A stretch of 64,000 bases of DNA from Dioszegia crocea (taxonomy: Eukaryota > Basidiomycota > Tremellomycetes > Tremellales > Bulleribasidiaceae), in contig BCKK01000008.1 of the NCBI GenBank assembly GCA_001600615.1, positions 124,001 through 188,000 of the forward strand, read 5' to 3'. The notes under the pieces are model-generated. The model ran no database searches, was not told where the DNA came from, and saw only the letters and a list, made by a program, of their open reading frames with translations. Shown here in pieces: positions 24,947 through 36,938 of the stretch; the stretch's first letter is position 1; each line of letters starts with the position of its first letter. The position numbers were made by a program, and so were the translations under genes.

Positions 24947-26740
24947 ATGCGGCTTGAAGTCCTCGCAGCTGTACTGGCTCTGGCTGTGCCATCCCATGCT
25001 GTGCATCTATCCGATCAAAGGTTGAGTCAAGTGTATAATTACATGGAGACTTTTTCAAAGTACTCGTAAGTCCCCAATCCCCCGCCAACTTCTAATCTGG
25101 CGCTGATTAGAATAGCTGGGAAAATGGAACAAAAGCTCAAGCAATCCTCGAATGGACATATCCAGACTTATCAGTCTTTTCCATCTCATCATCTTCCAAT
25201 CCCTTTCCTTCACGAAATGCAATCTCAACCAACCAAATCCCTCAAATTATGGATATCGCACAGACCACCCTAAGGAATCGACCCCCTTCAAATAGTTCGG
25301 GCATCATGGGCGGGTCGACATTATTGCAAGATGGAGCTGCGGCGGATCCGGCGAGTTTGGGGATTGCAGTCTTGATGGCCAATGCGGCAACTGCCAATGC
25401 GCAAGTTAATGGGATTGGGTATGGGGATGCTGCGAGGCAAGAGGCGTTGTATTTGCTTTACAATGTGCCTAGGGTGAGTCAGGTTCTGCTACTCCACTTG
25501 ACGATTGAGTGGTCGGTCTGAGGATAGATTTGGCGATTCAGAGATAGGGGAGACTTGGCGCAGACGGAGATCGGAAGTCTCTTAACAAATCGACGTTACG
25601 GGACGTGATCCCTGGCTTGGCCTCTACCCTCCACGACGCCACATCTGTATGCACTGCACATCGCTGACATCCCAGTCAACCACAGGCGCCATTTCACACC
25701 GAGTTGAACAAGCTCAATACTGGTCCGATTTCACATCCATGGTTCCACCCTTCCTAGCCTCATACGGCGCATTCAACAACAACCAAACCTACTTGCAAAT
25801 AGCCTACGATCAATGTCGGCTCTATCGTGATTTCCTTCGGAGGCCTATGCCGAGTGGCGCGCTCTGGGCACATATCCAGGGAGGGACGGGTAATTTGGAT
25901 CCCGGATTATGGGCGACGGGGAATGCGTGGGCGGCATATGGGATGTTGAGGACGTTGGCGACGATTAGGAAGAGCACGTTCAATGGTGCGATGGGTAACC
26001 AGGCGGGTGATTTGCAAAATTGGGTAGGGGAGATTATGGAGGGTTGTAAGGGGTATATGGTGAGTTTTGGTCTTGTGGATTGGGGTTGAGCAGGGCAAGT
26101 CGTATGGCGAGTTCCACAGTGTCGGACTGAGGTGTATAAGGGGTCTGATCGGTGGAGATGGGCTCGAGCTGAGATGGTTGTGATATCGCCCGAGCTGACT
26201 TTCCTAGACGTCCAATGGTCTACTGCGGAACTACGTCAACGACACCTCCTCTTTCGAAGAGACCTCGGCTTCAGCACTCATTGCAGCAACAGGCCTGTAA
26301 GTCTACTTCTCCATAATCCATCTAGACTTCCAGGCCACATTTGCAATCTCCGATGGCCATCTTGCCCCAGCTAACATCTCAGACGCCTCTCCACGCTCGG
26401 CCTAACAGACGCCTACATCCCCATGTCCCTAACCCTCCTCTCTTCAGCCTCACGATACGTCTCAAACTCCTCCTCCGCCGGAATCCTCGAACAAGTCGTC
26501 GATCCACTCGACTGGTCTAAGCAAGGCAAAGAATCACCAGAGGGTCAGAGCTTTATGATTATGGCTTATGCTGCGCATAAAGATTGGGTTAGTGGAGGTC
26601 GGAAGGGCGCGCCTGATTCGAGCGATGGGCTGGGTGGATTCACCAGTGCGGCCAGCCCTAGTATGGTCGGTGCGGGTGTCTGGAAGATTGGAGCGGGAGC
26701 TATGTTGGCTGTTCTGGGTGGAATGGCGGTTCTGCTCTAG
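24947..26740 (+). CDS. GPI-anchored six-hairpin-glycosidase-like protein
   Basis: Five exons (24947-25065, 25116-25473, 25676-26059, 26208-26296, 26383-26740) encode 435 residues. A signal peptide (MRLEVLAAVLALAVPSHA) starts the protein. The C-terminus ends in a hydrophobic segment after a small-residue stretch (SAASPSMVGAG...AMLAVLGGMAVLL), a typical GPI-anchor signal. The body carries AISHRVEQAQYWSDFTSMVPPF, ALWAHIQGG and GLWATGNAWAAYGMLR, a motif set I associate with fungal (alpha/alpha)6 six-hairpin proteins related to GH88/GH105. The enzyme activity is not certain. It is likely a cell-wall or plasma-membrane glycan-processing protein. Introns 2 and 3 (202 and 148 nt) are longer than typical, but both are in phase 0. 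Confidence 0.78.
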
Positions 26741-26997
26741 AAACCTGTCGGACGTTTCCAGCCTTGAAACCCGCTAATCTTGTCCACCTGTAACATACTC
26801 GAATATCCCCACCCTGCCTTTTGCCCCCTGTTCCGCTTGCGTCGTGTTAGACTATCCTACTCTATTTAGATGTGCTTAATTAGATGTGCCCAGTTCTGTG
26901 TTGAGTTATCTCCATGTACTAGATTTGACGGATCCTTTAGAGGCAGCAAGACCATTTCAAGACCGAGTCTTCATGATTTAAATCAGTCCCCGCATTC

Positions 26998-28242
26998 CTA
27001 CTTGGCCCCTGATTCCTTCCCACCTCTCCCCCTCCGACCCTTCTTCCCCTTCTCAATCCCACCAATCCCCTTAATTTCCGTCCCATCATCCTCATCCTGC
27101 AAAGCCTCATATCTGCGCTCCACCCAATCCCCATTCTTGCCCATTTTGACCCATCGCAGACCCTTCCATAGTCGTAAATACGACCGCCTAATCAGTCTGG
27201 CGCGCAATAACCTTGGTGGACCCCAAGTACGCGGATTCTGACGCGTCTCGCCGGGTCGGGGTCGGGGGTATGTGAGGGTTTCGTCTCGCGATGGAGGGGA
27301 TGGTTGGTGTTTGGGGATTAGGAGACGGATGTGCGCGGGCAGATGAGCGTATGTAGGGAGAGTCCGGGGAAGGGGACGTAGGGGATAGAGTATTTTGGTG
27401 GTGTCGGATGATTGGGCGGTGGGAGGGATATCGGATAGTTGGGTCGACAGAGTTGGGGTATCCAAGCCCGCCAAAATCCTCAGGCTTTCAATCACGCCTA
27501 GAGTCTCCCACCCCGTCTTCCATCCTTCTGGATTCGAGGGCAAGATGAGGGGTACGGCGACTTCCCGCCAGTTTCTTTCCGAAGCCCTATGTGCGGCTTT
27601 ACGGACGGCTACGTCCGGAACAGGGCGGAGACGTTGTCTGATATCTCGTATAGGTGCAAGTCCTGGCTTTAGAGGATGAAGTGGCGGAGGAAGAGGCGAA
27701 TCAGCACCTGTGGGAGTGATTGACGGTGTAGGATTGAATTTGAGCACGTTCTGAGGGACATCAGAGGTGTACAACGAGTTACACAGCTTGCACCCAAAAA
27801 ATCTCTTGCCCAGGCGGCAGACTTACATTGATCAGCTCCCATCTCACTCGACCTCTACGCCCATATGATTCCTCCAATAATCTCCGGAAAGCATGAGGAT
27901 GACACGCTGTGGCCGCTCGAAGCTTTTTCAGCTCCTATGGAGCATGATCAGTAAAATTTTCAGCATGACCGGGAGCAGATGACACACCTCTTTCGCTCGA
28001 GTCAGCCCTCTCAGTCTTCGAGCCTCTTTGGCATACTCGGACTTCTCAGCGAGAGTTGGGGTCTCGCCCGTCGATAATTCAGCGTCATCTTGACGCGACG
28101 AGGACAAGTCTATTACACCCTTTGGTCCGTCGAGCAGAGATCGGAAGTACGGCTGATGGGTTCGCCATACTTGTGGATCTGGGATATGTCTTAGGTTCTT
28201 TAGATAGGTACGATATAGGCTGTGAGGCAGTAGATGAGTCAT
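26998..28242 (-). CDS. LYR-motif protein (Complex1_LYR-like), probable mitochondrial
   Basis: Three exons on the minus strand, 28242-27988, 27934-27827 and 27750-26998, all in phase 0, encode 371 residues. The N-terminus MTHLLPHSLYRTYLKNLRHIP contains the Leu-Tyr-Arg tripeptide. A HPHAFRRLLEESYGRRGRVRWELIN segment follows in exon 2, as in LYR-type helical proteins. LYR proteins assist Fe-S insertion or respiratory-complex assembly in mitochondria. The protein is much longer than a minimal LYRM (80-120 aa). The additional C-terminal half is basic with a Lys/Gly/Arg-rich tail. This longer fungal subtype is not assigned to a specific function. It is convergent with the glycosidase-like gene and divergent from the Bli-3-like gene. 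Confidence 0.6.
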
Positions 28243-28487
28243 TCCATTGTGAGATGAAACGCATAGTAGGCACAGTGAAACAACTTTGAAATTTAGGCTT
28301 GAGCTCGTCGGAGTACGTAAGCTATGGACACGTGACTGCCCTGCCCAATGATGTCATCCCCGGCCAGCCTTACCGATGATGGCAGGGTGACTGTCTCTCC
28401 ATCGAACAATCCATCTCTATACTTCATACATCCAACTACTAAACCAACCCAAAAACTCTGTACGTTCCCCCCCTCAGCTCCAGAAAC
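28243..28487. promoter_or_regulatory. Bidirectional promoter, LYR gene / Bli-3-like gene
   Basis: Only 245 bp separate two divergent start codons, so the promoters must overlap. Both products have mitochondrial features, so coordinated expression is plausible. Confidence 0.5.
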
Positions 28488-29304
28488 ATGTCACGTACAC
28501 TCCTCCTCGCTCGCCAGCTGACTCGCCCAGCATCACTTCCACTCTACTCTCGAGCAATCTCCACGACCCAGCCCAAAATGTCTGACCAATACTCCGCCAC
28601 TGCTTCCGAGTCACCCAGCCTTACTACCAAGCTCACAGACGCCCGAGCTTTCCTCGCCAACCACAAGACGGTGCTTCTTACTACCCGCAGTCCCAAGGGT
28701 GCGCTGCATGCGCGTACGATGGCGGTTGCGGAGATTACACCGGACTGGAAGTTCAGGTTCATCTATGATAATGAGAGCTACAAGGAGAAGGAGGTTGAGA
28801 GCGAGTGAGTTTTGGATATAATCTGTGGAAGGATTTCAGTAGAAGGAGGACTGTGGATCTTCTTCCGTTTCGCAGCTGACGCATCAGCAACCACGTCAAC
28901 ATCGCTGTTGACGGTACCGAGAAGCACGACGGCTGGATCTCAATCGCTGGTAAAGCTTCGTAAGTATTGCGCTCATTTGCATACTTTGCGTCCGCTGACA
29001 AGTCAGCCGAAGCAACGACGAGAAGCTAGTTGCCAAGCTTTATACACCCACTACCAAAGCATGGTTCGGCGATAAGGGAGACGGCGTACACAACGGCGAG
29101 CCCTCTGACCCCCGAATCGCAGTGATGGAAGTTGCGGTAGATGAGATTAGGCATTTCCACCAGGTCAAGACGACGATTGGGATGGTGGTTGATGTCGTCG
29201 CGTCGACGATTGGAGGGTCGACTGCGAAGCCCGGAGAGATTAGGACTGTTACGGGTGAAGAGATTAAGGCTGCTTGGTCCAAGGGGGAGTTGAAGGAGGC
29301 ATAA
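28488..29304 (+). CDS. Bli-3-like protein, pyridoxamine-phosphate-oxidase-like FMN-binding fold
   Basis: Three exons (28488-28804, 28888-28959, 29007-29304) encode 228 residues. The N-terminal 30 residues (MSRTLLLARQLTRPASLPLY and on) are rich in Arg, Ser and Leu, like a mitochondrial presequence; a second in-frame ATG at 28578 would give a cytosolic form. The body has the split-barrel pattern of general-stress-protein-26/Bli-3 relatives: LLTTRSPKGALHARTMAVAE, FRFIYDNES, NHVNIAVDGTEKHDGWISIAG, KAWFGDKGDGVHNGEPSDPR and VDVVASTIGGSTAKPGEIR. Family members bind flavin or F420-type cofactors; the reaction is unknown. The 3' end of this gene is partly duplicated immediately downstream. Confidence 0.85.
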
Positions 29305-29448
29305 GCGTCTGTTAGTAGGTTAACGAAAGAGGAAGTGGAAGGTCAATCGAGAAGTCATGCATGTTTCTGCCTCAGATTTCCAAGTCTTCGTGATCGGACT
29401 TGTGTCGAGTCAAGCATTTTCACTGAATTCAGTCAAGAAGGCAATCAG

Positions 29449-29672
29449 GTGGTGGATAACTTGGTCGCATCGATGATTGGCGGGTCGGCTGCGAGGCCCG
29501 GAGAGATCAACGCTTGTACCGGCAGGGAACCTCAAGGCTGCTTGGTCCAATGGGCGATCGAGGGAGGCACACCCTTTCGTCAGTAGGCGGACGAAAAAGA
29601 GACGGTGAACCTGAAGTTATGCATGTTTCTGCTTCGACTTGTCGAGTCTTGGCGGTCGGAGTGGTCCCGATA
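29449..29672 (+). pseudogene. Broken tandem duplicate of the Bli-3-like gene 3' end
   Basis: This stretch resembles 29183-29406, covering the last 40 codons of the preceding gene plus about 100 bp of 3' flank. Translated pieces match: DNLVASMIGGSAARPGEI here against DVVASTIGGSTAKPGEI upstream, followed by a shared CTGCTTGGTCCAA string. The flank shares ATGCATGTTTCTGC and GAGTCTT/AAGTCTTCG-type words. The copy lacks the 5' two thirds of the gene, and its reading frame is disturbed after the match. It is a non-functional tail duplication. Confidence 0.75.
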
Positions 29673-29706
29673 AACGACCTGCCCCACCTCGGGTCACGGT
29701 CTTCGA

Positions 29707-31194
29707 TCAGGCTCTGGTAAACATCAGCATGAATGCGGATCTAAGGGGGCCAAAGCAAGACTGACCGGTGTTTGCAAGCAGCCGCCTAGAAAGCTCAGCC
29801 AGGCGACAAAATATCCCCCGTCTTTCAATCAAATTCGCCCTGAGTGCTCGACTATTCGCTTTCAACTCATGGTCTTCACCACTGGAGATGAGGGCCTAAA
29901 ATAATCAGAATCTTCCACAGTCTGATGTTTGACAGCTCGAATTCACCGCTATTCTAGCGTCGAGTTTGACTATTTTGGCCTCGTCAATAGCCCCCTGAAG
30001 CTCGTAATTCTTCACCCTGAGTTGACTGGTCTCCTGGGGCGAAAAGACAGTTCTCGTAGGGATTGCATCGAGCCATTTGATAAACGAGGTAAACTCGGGC
30101 GAAGCAGGCAATTGATATGAGTGAAGCAATTTTGGGCGACCGGGTTCGGTGGAACCAGTAAATTCGGCTCCAGCAATCTGCAGCTGGCCGAGAGTGCCAG
30201 GCCTGAGAATGGCAGGAATCGAGGGACCATACTCTGGACTGTCGTCGAAATTTGACCAGCGCTCGACCGTGGACGAGTGAAATGTCTGGTCATCCGATGG
30301 TGAGACCCAGGGAAGGAGGACGACGGAGTATTTCTTTCCAAGCTGTCGTTCGCTCGGAAATGCGAAGATCGCAGGTAAGGCTGCATACCGGTATGCGAGA
30401 GGAACAAGGAAGGTGATGGAGTTAAATGATCGTGGCAGCGAGCCGAAGAGCACAAGGGGATAGGAAGAGATCGCGTGATTGATGATACCTCGGCCCGTGA
30501 GGCGGATATAGAGGTCTGTACCGAGGGAGTTGAAAAGGGGGGGGAAGTCGTACATGTCATTCGGTCTCGCGACGTAGAGTACGACGCGGGTGAGTTGGGC
30601 AAAGCAGCCCCGAGGTGGGGCCTGAGGTGGATTGGCGTAGACTAGGCCACTGTCGTAATCCAACCAATGGAGAGTGCGGGTGATCTGAAGACACTGGGTT
30701 AGGGTGCTGCTGAACCTGGGCCGGCCAGCTGAGCCTGCCTTCGGCGCCATCCACCCCCTTTCAATCAACGCTTTGAGCTGAGTGGAGGTGACGCGTAGGT
30801 TCTCGTACATGCTTGGCGCTACGGCCTTGAACATGGATTTGGAGCATCGTAAGAGGGTGGACAGGGTAGACAGGGAGGATTCGTCAATGATGAGGGAGAG
30901 GATATGGGGGTAGGCGAATACGTCGAAGGATGGGGGTATAGTCGCGTCTGTGGGGATTTGTGGTACCTGTACTACTATCAGCGTAGTCTCAAAGATGATT
31001 TGGGAGAAGTATCAGTAGAGACTGAGGGGTGGCTTGTCGTGATGGACCGATTATTGGGTTGATGACAGTCAGAAGGGGCCGGGATCAGGTCAAAGAGCCA
31101 AAATGAGACTGAAGCCATGACCTACCTTTTGATCCTCTGACACTGGCCTAGGTCTTCCACCACTGCGCTTCGCTATCTTCTTCCTTGGCGGCAT
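29707..31194 (-). CDS. F-box-like family member A
   Basis: Exons 31194-31126, 30966-29947 and 29895-29707 give 425 residues with no lesion. Exon 1 encodes MPPRKKIAKRSGGRPRPVSE, a strongly basic, NLS-like peptide. The F-box-like part (YPHILSLIIDESSLSTLSTLLRCSK) starts exon 2. Later come FPPLFNSLGTDLYIRLTG, FLVPLAYRY, VVLLPWVSPSDD, GAEFTGS and TVFSPQETSQL. The last exon encodes a charged helix (LKANSRALRANLIERRG). The last donor is GTGAAT, weaker than usual; if that intron is not removed, the frame ends at 29905 instead. Subgroup with D, J and K. Intron 1 is 159 nt. Confidence 0.75.
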
Positions 31195-31583
31195 GTCTCT
31201 TTGACGCGTCTGTATTGTGAGTGTATTGACAGACTAGAGGGAACTCCAAGATGTTTTCAGTGGCGATGCGCTGAATTTCACGTCGGTCGGCGCGTTCACA
31301 TTGGCAGTGGCAGGAGGGCACTTGCTGGTACAGGCCAGTACAGGCCACGAAGATAATGACTTGTGCCAGGCAATGCCATGCTTGACAGCTAGTAGATACA
31401 ACACATGCGCAGACTAAGACGGAAGTCCTCAGCTCGGTATACATCGCTCCTTCTACGCAGTGCCGCCTCCTAAATGTCCACTCTAATTGAGTCCAGGATA
31501 CCCCTTCGCTACCCTCGATCGCGCCAATCTACTCAGTTCCATAAGACTTGTGTGTTTGTCTTTGTTCGCTAGCCAATCTGCGT
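31195..31583. other. Intergenic spacer, members A and B
   Basis: About 390 bases containing the promoter of A and the 3' flank of B. Nothing else was recognised. Confidence 0.4.
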
Positions 31584-33066
31584 TCAGTTGAGTCCGGGAT
31601 TCGTCGAACTGGAAGTCATGAGCGCGTTTTCTTGTTGGTAGACGGTAATGGCAGAACTCACAAGTTTGGGCTTAGGAAGATTATTCGTTTTGGCGTGTTC
31701 GACCGTCTGCGTCAAAGCATCGGCAACAGCCCGTAGTCGCTATCGGTGTCAGACAGGTGTCTCTGGGACTTGGGTCTACCCGTCGCTACGAAACAAGTAC
31801 TCACATCCATCTCCGCATCGATCGCTTTACCATCTGCAGTCTGAATACGATCCTTTTGAGTTATGTCCTTCCACCAGAGATTCACCCCTTCCCCCAGCGA
31901 AAACACAGTGTCATGCTCGAGATCGTCAAACCAGTCGGCAAAAGTTTGGTAGGACGCGTCATATCCAGCTGGAATCATTTTTCCTTGGTCTTCCAGTACT
32001 CCTGTATACTCGGTACCGACAAACTTGAGTGGGAAGCTAGGTTCGACCGGAGCGGATGCCGGATCGAGGGCACCCGCGCACCAGCGCTCAAGCATTGCCT
32101 CTTGCTCGAACTTCTCGGCCGGACCCTAAGGTAGAATGACCGATGTCATGATGGGCTCATCATCGCCTCCCCCATCATCATCGCCTCCACATTTCGGCAA
32201 GCACGAGATGGTTGGGATATCGATCACCCGGAATGCAGAGGGGACAAGCAGGGTAATGCGTTTAACGTGCTGAGGGGGAGCGGTCAGGACTATATTGGCG
32301 TAGTGCCAGTCTGGCTCCGCCAGTTCGTCCGCCAGTCTGTCGATGATGCGGAGGTAGAGGTGATCGAAACGGAGGGCCAGGAGCATAGGCGGAAGCTCAT
32401 CCTCTTCGTCGGACTCTTCGTCGGACGCATCTGTCATGCGATAAAGGACGACGTCTTTAAGGCTCTCGAAACATTGCTGGGGGAGAGCAGGGAGTTCTTT
32501 GTTGGGATGATAATCGAGCAGGTGCAGCGTGTGGACGTGATTGAGCGCACTACTGAGGTAGCAGCTGAACGACTCGCCGAGTCGCCCAGCGGTCACGCCG
32601 ATCTTGGAGGGTTCCCAACCGACCTCGATCATCGTGACGAGCTGTTCGGGAGTAACGCGGAGATTTCGGTATATTCGACCAACGGTGGATTGAAAGGTGG
32701 ATTGTGAGCATCGTAACAAGGTCGTGAGGGTAGACGAGGTCGAGTAGTTGAGGACTAGGGAGAGAATATGGGGGTAATTCTCGATGGTGAAATTGGATAG
32801 GGGAGAGACGGGTCCCGCAGACTGAATCTGATCAGCTCATGCCATGTGGATAGAGTACACAGCGCCGACACGAGTCATGCCAGATGAAGCTCATAACATG
32901 AATAACATTCGCAGCTCGGATAGCGAGTTGCTAGGGTGGGGAGCTGATAGAACGTGCCGGCTTCTGCCTGCGCGCTCGCCCGACTCACATTGACAGAGGC
33001 TTATCCGGCCTCATCCTTTTCCCCCTGTACTACAGTCGACTTGACGTTGCTTCCCACAGTCGACAT
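31584..33066 (-). pseudogene. F-box-like family member B, two in-frame stop codons
   Basis: Exons 33066-32989, 32821-31805 and 31739-31584 fit the family layout and keep phase 0 throughout, but two codons are stops. A TAA at 33001-33003 lies in exon 1, three residues before the family-like end of that exon. A TAG at 32126-32128 replaces the Trp of the conserved LLPW motif (TGG in relatives) and is followed in frame by GPAEKFEQEAMLERW. The rest is intact: YPHILSLVLNYSTSSTLTTLLRCSQ, a Glu/Asp-rich loop at 32400-32440, LLVPSAFRV, GTEYTG, DTVFSLGE and a helical C-terminus. It is a young pseudogene or a null allele. The exon 1 model is the less certain part. Confidence 0.7.
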
Positions 33067-33357
33067 ATGGATCGATGATATCAGAATGCTCGAGAGGATG
33101 AGAGGACGAGAGGTCGAGGGAAGACATATTAGTAGAATACGGCGCAAGAAGTAAGCAAGAAATGAGGAGTTCGGAGGATTAGTCGGGACAAAAGGCGCTG
33201 TTTGCTCTGGTGTCCGCTTCCGTCCACTCGGACTGTGATATTAAACGCTATGGATTACATTGCATCTTGCGCAGATAAGAAGAACGGCGTGCGAGGCGAG
33301 AATACGAGATCTCTATGTAACGATTCTGTGGATGAGGCGATTGTAGTGTATAAAACC

Positions 33358-35013
33358 TCATAGACTGACCCTCACTCCTCTCGTTACCTCCTCGTCACCT
33401 CGAGGGCCATCGCAGCTCAAGCTACCACATCCCAGAAATCCGTCCATCACCCTCGATTCCAACTTATCTAGCCTCTTTCTCAATTTGGCCCCTTTCTGCC
33501 GCTGCGCAAGCTGCCTTGCTTCGACATTAAGCAAAGATTCATTAATCTTATGATCAGCGCGCCTGTCCATGACTGAATGCCAAACAAAAACGCTTACCTC
33601 CTGAGTGGCTTGGACGCTTGGCGTAAGCGTCATTGCAAGAGCCTTCTTTATCGACGCGACGACATCGGCCACTCTCTGTGCATGTCAATCTCAATCATTT
33701 GCCCGGTGTAACTGTAGAGGGGAGGTACAATAGATGAAATACAGATGAAATACTCACTGTCGCCTCTTCCTCGCACCGCCCAAGATCATCTCCATGTATG
33801 ACGACATTTCGATGCATATCGTTGTGCCAAAGGCTTTTCGCCTCCGCGAGACTGAACACGGTGTCCAACTCCATCCCGTCGAACCAGTCGGTAAAGGTTC
33901 CGAAAGACACAGGCTGGCCACTGTCTCTATCCGGACCGATCAAAAGCTTCGGATCATCCAGCGTCCCCGCATATTCACTCCCGATAAGAGAAACGGGATT
34001 GCGATCAGCGCGGCTGGGGATGGGAAAATAGAGTGAGGACCACCGGTCAATCATTGTTGACTGCAGCTCCTCTTCGCCTGTTCCCCAAGGAAGCATCACG
34101 ATGGAAGCCTTCCGAGCAGTTCTGACACCGTTAGACCAACTCCACGGGCAGTACATGCTCGGAGCGGCGTGCAATCGGCAGGCAAGCGGAACCAGCCCGG
34201 TGACCAGTTGTACGGATTTGGGCAATTCGGAAATGCGGATTTCGAACATATGAGACTCGCCTACCGAATCATTGTGGGCGCGCACGTAGAGACGTGTGAA
34301 GGTGAGAGACCGCAGCATCTGTGGTAGAGCTACAATTACGATCGAGTGGTGTTTCGACAAGTGGAGAACGACATTTTCGACGCCTGCGAGGCAGCCCCGA
34401 GGGATAAGAGGAAGGATCTCGCCCTCAGATGTGAATTCCAGCAGATGGAGATTGCGGACGTGGTCGAGCGCAGAGCGTAGGTAGTAGCTGAACGACCGTC
34501 CGAGTCGCCCGGATGTCGAGCCCCGCTTAGACGGCGCCCAGCCAACTTCGATCATGTTCACGAGTTGGGCAGGGGTGACGCGTAAGGTCCGGTATAGCCG
34601 CCCGACGACGAACTGGAAGGTGGATTGAGAGCATCGGAGGAGGGTAGAGAGGGTAGACGGGGTTGAATAGTCGAGGATCAGGGAGAGGATATAGGGATAG
34701 CTGGCGATATTGAGGCTGGCGAGGGGTGATGAAGGGGGTTCGGGGAGCTGAAAAATAGTCAGCATCTGCCCAAAATATGATTATTTCGCATGGGCTTCTC
34801 GTCCGGGTCTGAATATGTCGGAGTGGCCTGGCCAACACTGTACGGCATAGACAACCATTGAGTAGAGACCAAGTTGCAGGACAAGCGGGTTGAGAAATTC
34901 TAGGGAAATCACACCCTTGATCTGACTCAACTCACGTTTGCCACAGCACTTCCGACCTTTTGTCGAGTCTGTGTCACAGCAGGATGTCTGGCGGCTCGTT
35001 TTCTAGGCGGCAT
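33358..35013 (-). CDS. F-box-like family member C
   Basis: Exons 35013-34936, 34747-33758, 33675-33598 and 33546-33358 encode 444 residues. Exon 1 gives MPPRKRAARHPAVTQTRQKV, basic and NLS-like. The central exon has YPYILSLILDYSTPSTLSTLLRCSQ, then GWAPSKRGSTSGRLGRSF, LVPLACRLHAAPS, VMLPWGTGEEE, GSEYAGTLDD and DTVFSLAEAKSLW. Two C-terminal exons encode charged helices (ARQLAQRQKGAKLRKRLDKLESR). The last intron is 51 nt, a multiple of three without an in-frame stop, so its retention would not break the frame. No lesions. Subgroup with B, E, F and I; the 78-nt exons 1 and 3 recur in E. Confidence 0.8.
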
Positions 35014-35460
35014 CTCGATACTGACAGCTCTTTGCGCTGGTTTCCCGAAGCAAAGAAACGATACGGAAGGCTGGATGACAAGATGATTTCGCGACTGCAA
35101 GGCGTTTACGCCCGGATATACATGCGGATATACCTGTATGGCTCATCAGTGCAGCCACTTGAGTATAGTTACTAGCAGGAGCACCGGCAAGTTTACAACA
35201 GGACCCAGGTACATACTGCGGGACTTAGACTGGCGCTATCTTACTATGTACTCTTGACAAGTACAAGTTGCATAAGGGGTCGAAGTATGTATTCGATGGT
35301 ATGGAACATACACGGAAATTGCACCATCCCAAGTTGAGGGTATCGGATCATTGAAGCGCCTTTCCAGGCTGTAACGAGGAGATGGATAGAAAGCTATGAG
35401 GTCAGCGCCATCATAAACGGTCTGACATGTACGCAGGATGGGATCGCGTCTACTCACCCG
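35014..35460. other. Intergenic spacer, members C and D
   Basis: About 450 bases, with the promoter of C and the 3' flank of D. No gene is supported. Confidence 0.4.
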
Positions 35461-36938
35461 CTAGTCCAGACGCCATCCTTTCCTCCGAGCAGTCTCTCGC
35501 AATTGCTCGGCTTTGACCGCATAATATGGGTTGCCTGTCCTCTCTGCCAGAAGCATCAACAGTCGCGGAACCCAGAGATTGGTCTCCACATGATCGCGCT
35601 TATTGCATGACATGTACTACAAGGTGAAATCAGCATCAGACTCTCTGCGGGCAGTATGAGCATATGAGGGTTAAGAAACTAACTCATCATGTATTTCTGA
35701 ATCAGCCTCTCTGTAGCCTCCTCTTCGACTGCTTGGATGAGCTCATCCTTCTCATCTCCTAAGTAGCTCTGCTCCTCAAGGGTGAAGATAGCACTCGCGT
35801 CTGCCTTTGCGAGCCAATCGCCGAAGGTGACAAACTCCACAGGACATGGCAACTGATCCTCCCAGCACGGCCTGCTTTGATGAGTATGAAGGATGTTCGA
35901 TACTTCGCCCTGGTGACCGGTGAATTCCGCTCCGACGAATGTGGTGATTGGGTCGTGTCTGAGCTCGTAAAGGTAATCTCGAGCCGACCTGATCCACCGC
36001 AGGACCATTGTTGACTGAAGCTCTTTATCTTGTCTCGTGACAAGTGGTTCCCATGGCAAGAGGACGACCGATATCCCCTTGATATTGGCGGGTCGGAGTT
36101 CCGACATGCCTGCAGGACGGAGCGGATGCAAAGCGGTATGCGAGCGGAACGATGAATGACGCAAAGTCGAAAGAGGCTGGCAGGGAATGGAGATACGCTA
36201 CTGCCTGATTATCGCCGTACAGGTGGCTTCGGACGCAACGCTCGGTGAGGCGGATGTAGAGATGGGAACCGAGGGACTTGAAGAAGGCCGGAAAGATGAA
36301 ATCAATGATGGGTCGGTTGACGTGTAAGACCACCCGGGAGATCTTTCCGAAGCAGTCCCCGGGTAGGTTTGGGTAGTCGTCGGTGGGCATGTAGTCATCG
36401 ATATGTAGAGTTTGGACGGACTGTAGGCCGAAGAGAAGGGATTTGCTGAACTCCTTCTCGTACCCAAGCGCCCGCCAAAAGGCGCTTTGCTTCACCTCCC
36501 ATCCCGTGTGAATCATCGTCTTCAGCTGATTTGGCGTGACGCGTAGATCTCGGTAGAGTGCTGGAGCCACTATGTTGAACATGGCTTTTGAGCATAGTGA
36601 GGTGCTAGCGATAGTGCGATATGAGGAATATTCGAGGACGAGGGAGAGTAGGTGTGGGTAGGCGAGAATGTGAAATGGAGGCTTCCTTTCGGGATTGGGT
36701 TTGTTGGTGAAATTCTGGACGTCAGCATATGTACATTGCCAAAATATTTGTGAGAGCTATCCAAGGCCAAGTCCAGTGTCTCGAGAGAGGGCGCAGAGGG
36801 GAACCCAAGGGGCCGCGACAGAGAATTGGCCGAACAGAATTACAACCTCAGTTGAGTGAGACTCACCTTGCCATTCGTAGATGGATAACTTCCTGGTACA
36901 GTATAGACACTCGTCTTTGCTATCTGTCCAGGCGCCAT
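35461..36938 (-). pseudogene. F-box-like family member D, frameshifted
   Basis: Exon 1 (36938-36867) encodes MAPGQIAKTSVYTVPGSYPS. The central exon starts at 36714 with YPHLLSLVLEYSSYRTIASTSLCSK and runs through SLGSHLYIRLTER and FIVPLAYRFASAP. The frame then shifts within about 36100-36125: the downstream family motifs (ISVVLLPWEPL, LQSTMVLRW, GAEFTGHQ, FGDWLAKAD, IFTLEEQ) continue in another frame up to a TAG at 35679. The exon length to the likely donor at 35683 is one base short of a multiple of three. A further open stretch (35616-35461) with charged helices fits a last exon, but its phase does not match cleanly. Either the gene is a pseudogene or one base is missing from the assembly. 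Subgroup with A, J and K. Confidence 0.6.
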
